A stretch of DNA of 64,000 nucleotides from Kitasatospora sp. SolWspMP-SS2h (GTDB lineage Bacteria; Actinomycetota; Actinomycetes; Streptomycetales; Streptomycetaceae), in contig NZ_QLLT01000033.1 of the NCBI RefSeq assembly GCF_003259315.1, positions 1 through 64,000 on the forward strand. Direction: 5' to 3'. Position numbers and translations under genes: made by a program. Numbering within the stretch: the first letter of the stretch is position 1; every line of letters begins with the position of its first letter. The notes under the pieces were generated by a model. That model was not told the origin of the DNA and ran no database searches. It saw only the letters and a list, made by a program, of their open reading frames with translations. Shown here in pieces: positions 56,895 through 64,000 of the stretch.

Positions 56895-57365
56895 ATGACC
56901 TCCCCCGGCCCCGCCGACACCGCAGCGGAACTCGCCGACGCGCTCACCCGGGCGATGAAGCGGATCCGCCGGCGGACCATGCAGCGGCTGGAGCCGTACG
57001 GCATCACCCCCGCCCAGGGCCGGGCCCTGCGCACCCTCGCCCACGCCCCCGGCTGCGAGAGCACCGAGACCATGCGGCTGAGCGAACTCGCCGAGCGGCT
57101 GCACATCGCCCCGCGCTCCGCCACCACCGTGGTCGACGCCCTGGAGGAGGCCGGCCTGGTCGCCCGCACCCCCGACCCGGCCGACCGCCGCGCGGTGCGG
57201 CTGGTGCTCACCGAGGACGGGCACGGCGCGCTGGAGCGGATCTCCCGGGTCCGGCACGAGGTCGCCCAGGAGTACTTCGGCCCGGTCAGCCCTGCCGAGC
57301 AGGACGCCCTGCTGCGGGCGCTGCGGCACGCCGAGGAAGCCTACGAAGCCGGTCCCACCCCGTAG
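56895..57365 (+). CDS. MarR-family transcriptional regulator
   Basis: A 156-residue winged-helix repressor-like protein. The recognition region LSELAERLHIAPRSATTVVDALEEAGLVAR and the wing PDPADRRAVRLVLTEDG are typical of MarR. The ligand and targets are unknown. It is divergent from the DUF2218 gene across an iron box. Its 3' end overlaps the 3' end of the convergent EamA transporter gene by 80 bp, so the two mRNAs are antisense to each other there. Confidence 0.92.
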   Translation: MTSPGPADTAAELADALTRAMKRIRRRTMQRLEPYGITPAQGRALRTLAHAPGCESTETMRLSELAERLHIAPRSATTVVDALEEAGLVARTPDPADRRAVRLVLTEDGHGALERISRVRHEVAQEYFGPVSPAEQDALLRALRHAEEAYEAGPTP

Positions 57366-58230
57366 CGGGCACCGCCCCCAGCCCGATCCCGACGATCACC
57401 AGCACCGCCGCCGCCCCGGCCGACAGACCGAACCGCTCGCCGAGCAGCAGCGCCGCCGAGGACATCCCGAACACCGGCACCAGCAGCGAGTACGGGGCCA
57501 CCACCGAGGCGTCGTAGCGGCGCAGCAGGTGGCTCCAGGCGACGAACGCGAACAGCGTGGACACCAGCCCGACGTACAGCACCACCCCGACGCCCGACCA
57601 GCTGATCCCGCGCAGCGCGGCCAGGTCCGCGTCCGGGCCCTCGACCAGCAGTGACAACCCCAGCAGCGGCAGCGGCGGCACCGCGGAGACCCACACCATC
57701 CAGCGCAGCGCGTCCGGCGGGGCGGCCCGGCGGGTCAGCACGTTGGCCAGGCCCCAGGCCACCGCCGCGCCGATCACCAGCGCGAACGCCCCGACCGGGC
57801 CGCCCGCGCCCCGGTCGACGGCGGCCAGCGCGATCCCGGCGAACGCCACCACCAGCCCGACCACCCGCAGCCGGGCCGGCCGCTCGCCCAGCAGCCCGGC
57901 GGCGAACAGCGCGGTGAACCCGGCCTGCCCCTGCAGCACCAGCGAGGACAGCCCGGCCGGCATCCCGGCGTGCATGCCGAGGAACAGCAGCCCGAACTTC
58001 ACCACCCCGAGCGCCAGTCCGACCCCCAGCACCCACCGCCACGCCACCCGCGGCGGGCCGACCAGGAACACCGCAGGCAGCGCCACCACGGCGAACCGCA
58101 GCGCGCAGAACAGCAGCGGCGGGAAGTCGTGCAGACCGACCTCGATCAGCACGAAGTTCAGGCCCCAGACGGCGGCGACCAGCACGGCCAGGGCGATGTG
58201 ACGGGGTGGCATGGCGGAGGAGGGCGGCAT
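57286..58230 (-). CDS. EamA/DMT-family transporter
   Basis: A protein of about 314 residues with ten hydrophobic segments in two EamA repeats (AAVWGLNFVLIEVGL in the first, GAAVAWGLANVLTRRA in the second). It belongs to the drug/metabolite transporter superfamily and probably exports amino acids or other metabolites. The start is uncertain: ATG 58228-58230 is used here, with another ATG six codons later. The gene is divergent from a LysR regulator, with an operator-like site between them, so the LysR protein probably controls it. The C-terminal 26 codons overlap the MarR gene. Confidence 0.87.
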   Translation of the reverse strand: MPPSSAMPPRHIALAVLVAAVWGLNFVLIEVGLHDFPPLLFCALRFAVVALPAVFLVGPPRVAWRWVLGVGLALGVVKFGLLFLGMHAGMPAGLSSLVLQGQAGFTALFAAGLLGERPARLRVVGLVVAFAGIALAAVDRGAGGPVGAFALVIGAAVAWGLANVLTRRAAPPDALRWMVWVSAVPPLPLLGLSLLVEGPDADLAALRGISWSGVGVVLYVGLVSTLFAFVAWSHLLRRYDASVVAPYSLLVPVFGMSSAALLLGERFGLSAGAAAVLVIVGIGLGAVPATGWDRLRRLPRRAAAPAAGRPARQG

Positions 58231-58268
58231 GCCCCGAGCATCCCCGCACCGACCGTTCAGCACCAGCG

Positions 58269-58289
58269 ACGATTCCTCAACCCCATCGT
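58269..58289. promoter_or_regulatory. LysR-type operator (T-N11-A)
   Basis: ACGAT-N11-ATCGT is a perfect 5-bp dyad with exact T-N11-A spacing, the known LysR-family core. It lies immediately upstream of the lysR -10 box and within the divergent eamA-lysR gap, so autoregulation and control of the transporter are likely. Confidence 0.7.
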
Positions 58290-58290
58290 T

Positions 58291-58296
58291 TAGCAT
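58291..58296 (+). promoter_or_regulatory. -10-like box of the lysR gene
   Basis: TAGCAT ends 6 nt before the ATG at 58303, with no ribosome-binding site, consistent with a leaderless mRNA. The T-N11-A operator abuts it. Confidence 0.45.
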
Positions 58297-58302
58297 CACT
58301 GC

Positions 58303-59211
58303 ATGATGGATCTGGGACGCCTGCGCGCCCTGCACGCGGTCGCCGTGCACGGCTCGGTCGGCGGGGCCGCCGCGGCTCTCGGCTTCACCCCGTCCGCGAT
58401 CTCCCAGCAGATCGCCAAACTCGAACGCGAGACCCGCACCGTCCTGCTCGAACGCCAGGGCCGGGGCGTCCAGTTGACCGACGCCGCCCGGCGGCTCGCG
58501 GACACCGCGCAGCGCGTCCTGGCCCTGGTCGAACAGGCCGAGGTGACGCTGGAGGAACAGCGCGGCCGGGCCGCCGGACGGCTGCTGGTGGCCGCCTTCC
58601 CCACCGCGGCCCGCGGCCTGCTGCCCGCCGTCCTCGCCGAACTGCACACCACCTGCCCCGAGTTGGACGTCCGACTGCTGGAGAGCGACCCGTACCCGGC
58701 GGCCGAGCTGGTGGCCCGCGGCGAGGTCGACCTGGCGGTCGTGCAGGACTGGGAGACCGTCCCGCTGCCGGTGCAGGACGGCCTCGACCGGCTCGACCTC
58801 GGGGAGGACCCGGTCGACCTGCTGCTGCCCGCCGGGCACCCGCTGGCCGCGCTGGACGCCGTCCCGGTGCCGGCGCTGCGCGGTCAGCGCTGGATCAGCG
58901 TGCCGCCCGGCAACATCTGCCACGACTGGCTGCTGCGCACCATGCGGGAGACCGGCGAGGAACCGGACGTCGCCCACCGGGTCGGCGAGTTCCAGACCCA
59001 GCTCGCCCTGATCGCCGCCGGCCTGGGCCTCGGCCTGATCCCCCGCCTGGGCCGCGGCCCCCTCCCGCCCGGCACCACCGCCCGCCCGGTCACCCCCGAA
59101 CCCGTCCGCCGCGTCTACGCCCTCTGGCGCACCCAGACCTCCCGCCGCCCCGCCGTCACCGCCACCCTCACCGCCCTGCGCCACCACTGGAACGCCCTGG
59201 CCGAGAGCTGA
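58303..59211 (+). CDS. LysR-family transcriptional regulator
   Basis: A 302-residue regulator. The N-terminal winged helix-turn-helix reads LRALHAVAVHGSVGGAAAALGFTPSAISQQIAKLERE. A linker helix and a periplasmic-binding-like effector domain (GRLLVAAFPTAARGLLPAVL onward) follow. The start MMDLGRLR has two adjacent ATG codons. The most likely target is the divergent EamA transporter gene, a common pairing for amino acid or metabolite exporters. The effector is unknown. Confidence 0.94.
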   Translation: MMDLGRLRALHAVAVHGSVGGAAAALGFTPSAISQQIAKLERETRTVLLERQGRGVQLTDAARRLADTAQRVLALVEQAEVTLEEQRGRAAGRLLVAAFPTAARGLLPAVLAELHTTCPELDVRLLESDPYPAAELVARGEVDLAVVQDWETVPLPVQDGLDRLDLGEDPVDLLLPAGHPLAALDAVPVPALRGQRWISVPPGNICHDWLLRTMRETGEEPDVAHRVGEFQTQLALIAAGLGLGLIPRLGRGPLPPGTTARPVTPEPVRRVYALWRTQTSRRPAVTATLTALRHHWNALAES

Positions 59212-59254
59212 GCCGCCGCCGACACGCCACGGACCACCGGAACCCCGCCCGCGG

Positions 59255-60013
59255 CTACGCCAACCCCACCACCAACCACATGAACCCCACCCCCAGCAGC
59301 GTGCACACCAGCGTGCCCTTCGACGGGTGCGGGCTGTGGGCCTCGGGCAGGATGTCGGAGGTCGCCAGGTACATCAGGAAGCCGCCGAAGAAGCCGAGGT
59401 AGAGCCCGAGCAGCTGTTCCGGGATGGTGAACAGCAGCGTGATCCCGGCCCCGGTGACGGGCGCGAGCGCGTCGGCGAACAGCAGCGCGAGGGCCCGCCG
59501 CCGGTTGTTCCCGTACAGCCGGGTGAGGGTGTACGTGTTGAAGCCGTCCGCGAAGTCGTGCGCGACGACGGCGATGGCGACGACCGTGCCGACCGTCGTC
59601 CCGGCCTGGAACGCGGCGCCGATCGCGAAGCCGTCCATCACGCTGTGCAGGACCAGCGCGGAGGCCGCCGCGATCCCGACGCCCTGCTCGCGCTGCCGCT
59701 CCCCCGGCCCGTGGCCGTGTGCGTGCCCGTGGCTGTGCGCGGCGTACTCGCCCTCGTGGCCGCGGTGGATGGCGACGGAGCGTTCGACCACGTGGATGGC
59801 GAGGAACCCGGCGGCGAACATCAGCAGGGCCGCGGGGACGCCGTGGACCTCCTGCGGGGCCTGTTCCAGCGCCTCGGGCAGCAGGTCGAAGGCGACCACG
59901 CCGAGCATCAGTCCGGCGGCGAGGCCGAGCACGAGGTGGCGGCGGTCCCCGGTGCGCTGGGCGGCGAACCCGCCGATCAGGGTCATCAGGAACGCGCCCG
60001 CGGCGACCAGCAC
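59255..60013 (-). CDS. ZIP-family metal transporter
   Basis: A 252-residue membrane protein with about eight hydrophobic segments. The His-rich cytosolic loop HSHGHAHGHGPG lies near residue 93-104. The metal-path motifs LHSVMDGFAIG and VAHDFADGFN follow it, typical of ZIP (SLC39-like) importers of zinc or other divalent cations. The first ATG/GTG-type codon is GTG at 60011-60013. A GGGAGG ribosome site lies 6 nt ahead of an in-frame CTG at 60020-60022, so initiation at CTG three codons earlier is possible. Convergent with lysR. Confidence 0.92.
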   Translation of the reverse strand: MLVAAGAFLMTLIGGFAAQRTGDRRHLVLGLAAGLMLGVVAFDLLPEALEQAPQEVHGVPAALLMFAAGFLAIHVVERSVAIHRGHEGEYAAHSHGHAHGHGPGERQREQGVGIAAASALVLHSVMDGFAIGAAFQAGTTVGTVVAIAVVAHDFADGFNTYTLTRLYGNNRRRALALLFADALAPVTGAGITLLFTIPEQLLGLYLGFFGGFLMYLATSDILPEAHSPHPSKGTLVCTLLGVGFMWLVVGLA

Positions 60014-60140
60014 GGCGGTCAGTTTCGGCCTCCCCCGTCACGCTGCCGGGGGCCGGACGGCTGTGCTGACCGCTGCCCACGGGCATCCAGTCCGTCCGGC
60101 CCGGGCCGGACGGTGCCGGGCCCTGCGACCAGCCTGCCGG

Positions 60141-60165
60141 TCCGGGCGGCGGCGCGCCGCCCGGA
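60141..60165. terminator. 10-bp hairpin between hypothetical gene and ZIP gene
   Basis: Arms tccgggcggc (60141-60150) and gccgcccgga (60156-60165) enclose a 5-nt loop, about 80 nt after the upstream gene's stop. It is a plausible terminator. Confidence 0.5.
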
Positions 60166-60244
60166 CGGCCCGTCGGGGTGACGCCGGATCACCTGTCGGA
60201 TCGCCCCCCGGGCGGCCGAGGCGTCCTCACCGGCCCGGCCGCCG

Positions 60245-60694
60245 TCAGTCGTCGCTCGCGGCCCGGTAGACCGCGGCGAGCTGCGGCGCGCCCTGCTCGG
60301 CCCAGTCGCGGCCGATCGCGGTGGCGTCGAGTTCGAAGCCGGTGCCGAGCACCATCAGGGGCCGCCCGTCGGCGGCGAGCCGCCAGCGGGCGCCGGGGAC
60401 CCGGCGGCGGATCACCGTGCCGAGGTAGAGCCCGGCGTCGGTGCCGAGCCACTGGGAGACCTGCCGGTCGTCGCGCCAGCGGGGCAGCAGCTGGTCGAGG
60501 GCGGTCAGCGACTCGACGGTGTCGTCGAGGCGGACGTCGGCGGACTCGGCGAGTTCGCGCAGCAGCCCGCACTCGCCGTACATCTCGGCCATCGCCCGTT
60601 CGCGGTCGTGCTCGGCCACCCGCCCGGTCGTCGGTGCAGTCGTCGGTGCGGTCGGGCTCCGGTCGGGCCGGTGGCCGGGGAATCGGTTCTCCAC
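60245..60694 (-). CDS. Hypothetical protein (DUF6278-like)
   Basis: A protein of about 149 residues with no catalytic motif that I recognise. The Pro/Thr-rich N-terminus is followed by ALDQLLPRWRDDRQVSQWLGTDAGLYLGTVI and a WRLAADGRPLMVLGTGFELDATAIGRDW segment. These recall the DUF6278 family of streptomycete proteins, with low certainty. The start is uncertain: GTG 60694 lacks a spaced ribosome site, and a GTG near 60619 is an alternative. Soluble, cytosolic by appearance. Confidence 0.6.
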   Translation of the reverse strand: MENRFPGHRPDRSPTAPTTAPTTGRVAEHDRERAMAEMYGECGLLRELAESADVRLDDTVESLTALDQLLPRWRDDRQVSQWLGTDAGLYLGTVIRRRVPGARWRLAADGRPLMVLGTGFELDATAIGRDWAEQGAPQLAAVYRAASDD

Positions 60695-60796
60695 TCCCCC
60701 AGCCTGGCAGCCCGTCCGGCCGTCCGCCGGGCGAACCGGCGGGTTCCCGCCGCTCTCCGGCGGGTCCCCACCGGCCTCACAGCGTGAGCGCCGGCC

Positions 60797-62518
60797 TCAC
60801 AGGGTGAGCGGCAGCTCCAGGTGGGTGCGGGCGAGTTCGCGGATGCCGGGGCCGTCCATCAGGTGGATGCGCTGGTAGCGCTCCTCGCCGGTGAGGTCGA
60901 GCGCCTCGTCGGCGAACCGGCCGCAGGTCATCCGCAGGCCGCGGTCGGCGCCCTCCTCGCGGACCGCCTCGGCGAGGGTGGCGACCTCCTCGGCGGTGAC
61001 GGGGCCGGGGCCGCGGGAGGCCCACACCACCCAGCGGCCGGGCAGCCGGCTGCCGGGTTCGCCCTCGGCGGTGGCGACCAGGCCGGCCGGGCCGCGCAGC
61101 CGGACGCTCCAGTCCCGCAGGCCGCCCGCGGTGAGGACGGCGCGCACCAGCCGGGCGAACTCGCCGGGCGACAGCTCGCCCAGCGCGGGCACCGCGGAGG
61201 ACGCGCTGCCCCAGGGCGGCACCGCCTCGTCCGCGTACGGGTCGGGGGTGATCACGGCGGCCAGGGCGCGCAGCCGCAGCAGCGACTCGTCGTGCTCGGC
61301 CTCCGCGTAGACGCCGCCGTCCGCGCCGCCGTCGCCCAGGTGCCCGGCGTCGGGGACCAGCCGGGTGCGGGCCAGCGCGTCCCGGTCGGCGTCGACGCTG
61401 AGCAGGCAGCGCGCGGGCCGGCCGGGGAGGCGCAGCCAGCCGTTCAGGACGACGCCGGACAGCACCTGCTCGGTGTCGACGGCGTCGGCGGCCTGGAGGG
61501 CGCGCAGCGCGAGCCGGGCGGCCAGCCGCAGGTAGTCGGTGCGGACGTCGGCGGCGGGGCGGGGCACGGGTTCGACCGCGCCGGTCCCGGTGAGCCGGTA
61601 GCCGGAGAGCGCGGGGACGGTGTCCAGCGGCGGCAGGTCGAGGTCGAGGACGGCGGTGCGGGTGAGGGCGCGGAAGACGGCGTGGCAGGGGGCGGGCAGG
61701 TCCTGGGTGGCGCCCTCGGCGGCGGCCAGGGCCCGTTCCAGCAGCGACTCGACGGCGGCGGGCTCGGCCTGCCGGTAGGCGCGGCGGCACTCCTCCAGGC
61801 TGTCGTTGTACTCCTGGACGGCCCGGGCCCGGGCCCGTTCGGCCTCCTCGTGGGCCTGCCGGGCGACGACCGCGCCGCTGTCGGCGAGTTCGGCCTGCCG
61901 GGTGCGCCACTCGCGCAGCGCGCGCTGGTGGCGCAGCCGGGCCTGGGCGAGTTCGCGCTGGTAGCCGGAGTCGAGCAGGCGGCGCGAGCGCGGCTGCTCG
62001 GGGTCGGCGCCGGCGGGCTCGGGCGGCGCGAAGTCGGCCCAGGCGGGCTCGGGTTCGCCCGTTCCGGGCCCGGCGTCCGGGAACGGCCTGGGCTGGTAGC
62101 TGCGCAGCTGACTCTCGAAGTCCATCGCGGAGACCGGCCGGGCGGCCCGGCGCAGCAGGTCGGCCAGGCGCTGGTGGTCGGCCTGGACGGCGAGGGTGCG
62201 GTGGTGGGTGAGCGCGGCGGCCCGGCCGTGCGCGGCCACCGGGTCGTCCGGGTCGGCGGGCGCGTCCGCCGGGCCGGGCTGCGGCGGCACCGCGGCCGAC
62301 GGCCCGGCCGGGGGCCCGGGGGGCTGAGCCGGGGGCTGGGCCGGAGGCTCGGGGGGCTGCGGTCCGGCGGAGGGCTGCGGTCCGGCCGGGGGCTCGGGGT
62401 GGGCCCCGGTGGGCTCCTCGTCCTCGTCGGCGCCGAGTTCGTGGAACAGCGAGGCGAGGAATCCGGGCTGGAGCACCGTGGTGGTGCCGTCGGCGCTGCC
62501 CTCGGCTGGATGCTGCAT
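60797..62518 (-). CDS. Coiled-coil protein with a degenerate restriction-endonuclease-like domain
   Basis: A 573-residue protein. A Pro-rich acidic N-terminus (about 30-95) is followed by a helical stretch and a long charged coiled coil (about 180-270). A mixed alpha/beta middle and a C-terminal region (about 450-573) complete it. The C-terminal region resembles the Mrr-type endonuclease fold: SPGEFARLVRAVL, then WVVWASRGPG, MTCGRFADEALD and IHLMDGPGIREL. The usual catalytic Asp and QxK positions read GLVATAEG and WASR, so cleavage activity is doubtful. The upstream gene ends in a terminator, so this one may have its own promoter. Confidence 0.65.
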   Translation of the reverse strand: MQHPAEGSADGTTTVLQPGFLASLFHELGADEDEEPTGAHPEPPAGPQPSAGPQPPEPPAQPPAQPPGPPAGPSAAVPPQPGPADAPADPDDPVAAHGRAAALTHHRTLAVQADHQRLADLLRRAARPVSAMDFESQLRSYQPRPFPDAGPGTGEPEPAWADFAPPEPAGADPEQPRSRRLLDSGYQRELAQARLRHQRALREWRTRQAELADSGAVVARQAHEEAERARARAVQEYNDSLEECRRAYRQAEPAAVESLLERALAAAEGATQDLPAPCHAVFRALTRTAVLDLDLPPLDTVPALSGYRLTGTGAVEPVPRPAADVRTDYLRLAARLALRALQAADAVDTEQVLSGVVLNGWLRLPGRPARCLLSVDADRDALARTRLVPDAGHLGDGGADGGVYAEAEHDESLLRLRALAAVITPDPYADEAVPPWGSASSAVPALGELSPGEFARLVRAVLTAGGLRDWSVRLRGPAGLVATAEGEPGSRLPGRWVVWASRGPGPVTAEEVATLAEAVREEGADRGLRMTCGRFADEALDLTGEERYQRIHLMDGPGIRELARTHLELPLTL

Positions 62519-62703
62519 CGGCGGTGGTTCCCCCTGCTCGTCCGGCGCACGTCGGCGGGCCGCCGCGACGGGGCCCGAGCAGCATTGTCCCCCGTTCGGG
62601 CTCCGGGGTCAGCCAACCCGGTTGGTTTGGCCGACCCTTGACGTCCGCTCAGGCCGGGCCGGGGCCCGTCCGCCGCGCGGATGTGGCGCGGGTGCGGTGC
62701 GGG

Positions 62704-62754
62704 GACCGCTCCGCGCGGGGGCCGGGGCGGCAGCGGCCCCCGCGCGGGGCGGTC
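62704..62754. terminator. Long hairpin at the end of the right-edge gene
   Basis: Arms 62704-62724 and 62734-62754 pair over 21 positions with one mismatch around a 9-nt loop. On the transcribed minus strand the stem starts at the stop codon of the right-edge gene. The rest of the 234-bp gap to the coiled-coil gene shows no gene. Confidence 0.75.
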
Positions 62755-63994
62755 AGTTGGTGCGGGTGTTGGTCAGGTGCAGCCCGATGTAGCCGACGTA
62801 GATCCGGCCGCTGCCGGAGCAGTCGTCCAGGTAGTGCACCCGGGGGGCGGTGCCGCCGCCGCCGATCCGCAGGTGGGCGCCCATGAACGCGCGGCAGGAG
62901 GAGTCGACGGCGGGCGGGACGGGCAGCATCCGCTGGCGCTTCCACTTGCCGTGGCTGGCGACGGTGCGGGACTCGCCGCGGACCGCCTTGCGCGGCGGGA
63001 AGCGGTGGCAGCCGGGCGGGGTGTGCTCGCACCACTGCTTGAAGTCGCCGCCGGCCTCGCCGCGCACGGCGGCGTCCGCGTACTCCTGGAGCGCGGTCAG
63101 GCCGTCCCAGGTGAGCCTGGCCCAGCCGTCGGCCTCGCTCTGGCCGTCCAGGGCGAGCGTCTCCTTGCTGTCGCCGGTGAACTCCAGCAGCGCGAACTCG
63201 GTGAAGCGGTCCACGAGTTCACCGAAGCTGGCGGGGCCGGTGCCGCACCGGGCGCGGCGCGGTTCGCGCGGGGTCTCGACCCGCAGCCGGCAGCGCTCCA
63301 GCCGCACCGGCGGGCGTTCGACCGCGGCCCGGGGCGGGGCGGGCGCCTTGCGCGCCTCGGGCGGCAGCCAGAGTTCGGGGACGGCGGCCAGCGGCGCGGG
63401 CAGCGGCAGTTCGGCGGCGATCCGGCGCGGCTCGCGGGCCAGCAGGGCGGCGGCGCGGCGCGGGTTCTCGTCGATCCGGCCGCGTGGCAGGACGGGGTGG
63501 CGGGCGGCGTCGGTCCGGGAGGCCGGGTCGACCTCGGGCAGGAAGGTGCGGACCGCGCCGCCGTACACCTTGTGGTACTCCAGGGCCAGGTTGAACCGGG
63601 GCAGCGCGCCGTGCCCGAGCACGTACAGCGAGGCCAGGCCGGGGAGTTGGCGCACCAGCGGGTCGAGCACCTGCTGCTGCCAGCGGTCGACCGGCACGGC
63701 GGGCGGGACGCTGGCCACCACGGTGGGCAACCGCCGTTCCGGGTCGCAGAGTTCGTCGATCAGGCCGTCCAGGTCGGCGGGCGCCAGCAGCCGGGGCGCG
63801 ACGGCCAGTGGCACCGGGCCCTCGGCGGCGTCGAGCAGGGGCAGCAGGCTGCGGACCAGGTCGGGGACGGGCACCCGCCCGGGTGGGGTGACGGTCGGAC
63901 CGGCCGGGAGGTGCTCGGCCTCGATCCGCAGCCGGGTCGGTCCGTCGGCGGTGTCGGAGGCGAGGGTGAGGGTCAGTTGGTCGGTGCCGTGCAC
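62753..63994 (-). CDS. Uncharacterised protein, start near the window edge
   Basis: At least 413 residues; the GTG used here is 6 bp from the window end, so the true start may lie outside. No known domain is recognised. The N-terminal half has a beta-alpha pattern with LPTVVASVPPAVPVDRW, a LASLYVLGHGALPRF segment and a GAVRTFLPEVDP motif. The C-terminal half has a Cys/His-bearing stretch (FKQWCEHTPPGCHRF) and the ending LDDCSGSGRIYVGYIGLHL. The central GTGPASFGELVDRFTEFALLEF looks helical. It precedes the restriction-endonuclease-like gene on the same strand, so the pair may act together. Confidence 0.6.
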   Translation of the reverse strand: MHGTDQLTLTLASDTADGPTRLRIEAEHLPAGPTVTPPGRVPVPDLVRSLLPLLDAAEGPVPLAVAPRLLAPADLDGLIDELCDPERRLPTVVASVPPAVPVDRWQQQVLDPLVRQLPGLASLYVLGHGALPRFNLALEYHKVYGGAVRTFLPEVDPASRTDAARHPVLPRGRIDENPRRAAALLAREPRRIAAELPLPAPLAAVPELWLPPEARKAPAPPRAAVERPPVRLERCRLRVETPREPRRARCGTGPASFGELVDRFTEFALLEFTGDSKETLALDGQSEADGWARLTWDGLTALQEYADAAVRGEAGGDFKQWCEHTPPGCHRFPPRKAVRGESRTVASHGKWKRQRMLPVPPAVDSSCRAFMGAHLRIGGGGTAPRVHYLDDCSGSGRIYVGYIGLHLTNTRTN

Positions 63995-64000
63995 GGCGGG

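Overview
The window is 64 kb of very GC-rich chromosome from a streptomycete-type actinobacterium (Streptomyces or Kitasatospora). The evidence is the extreme third-position G/C bias, frequent GTG and TTG starts, and a core gene order that I recall from the Streptomyces coelicolor SCO567x-SCO574x region: rnj-dapA-thyX-dapB-M16 peptidase-pnp-rpsO, a type VII secretion (ESX) block, ribF, truB-nrnA-rbfA-infB-ylxR-nusA-rimP, ispG-rseP-dxr, and gabT. The synteny is from memory and was not searched. I saw no tRNA, rRNA, CRISPR array, insertion sequence, integrase or attachment site.

Layout. (1) 1-9.7 kb, all on the minus strand: RNase J, lysine/diaminopimelate genes dapA and dapB, thyX, an M16 peptidase, then pnp behind rpsO. 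The rpsO-pnp gap holds hairpins like those at which Streptomyces pnp mRNA is processed. (2) 9.8-26.3 kb: an ESX locus with eccD (-), eccC (+), then a minus-strand eccB-esx-esx-mycP group, and eccE, an unknown protein and a Pro/Gln-rich ParA/MinD-like ATPase on the plus strand. An APC permease with a structured leader sits inside this locus. (3) 26.4-32 kb: ribF and a 1254-residue protein with a trypsin-like fold region, a P-loop region and a repetitive C-terminus, in which several expected catalytic residues are substituted. (4) 32-40.6 kb: a translation and RNA-maturation cluster read leftward from rimP to truB. It has an unusual run of overlapping mini-ORFs ahead of infB and a perfect 23-bp inverted repeat inside the start of nrnA. 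(5) 40.8-44.3 kb: a Tat/lipoprotein ferritin-like protein, an aminoglycoside-phosphotransferase-like protein lacking catalytic residues, and two GNAT proteins. (6) 44.3-48.2 kb: isoprenoid (MEP) genes ispG and dxr around the site-2 protease gene rseP. (7) 48.4-55.4 kb: an aldehyde dehydrogenase, a PucR-type regulator and gabT, probably for GABA or polyamine catabolism, with an orphan VirD4/TraG-like membrane ATPase between them. (8) 55.5-64 kb: an accessory stretch with a PAP2 phosphatase, an iron-box-linked DUF2218 gene, MarR, a LysR/EamA divergent pair with a clear T-N11-A operator, a ZIP metal transporter, and three poorly characterised genes, one of which carries a degenerate restriction-endonuclease-like domain.

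The best candidates for undescribed biology are the substituted protease/NTPase-like protein at 27.4-31.1 kb, the infB-leader mini-ORFs, the nrnA hairpin, the structured permease leader inside the ESX locus, and the uncharacterised pair at the right edge. Several plus-strand accessory genes have a TANNNT-like box 6-8 nt before the start codon, which suggests leaderless mRNAs. All functions are inferred from motifs by eye.
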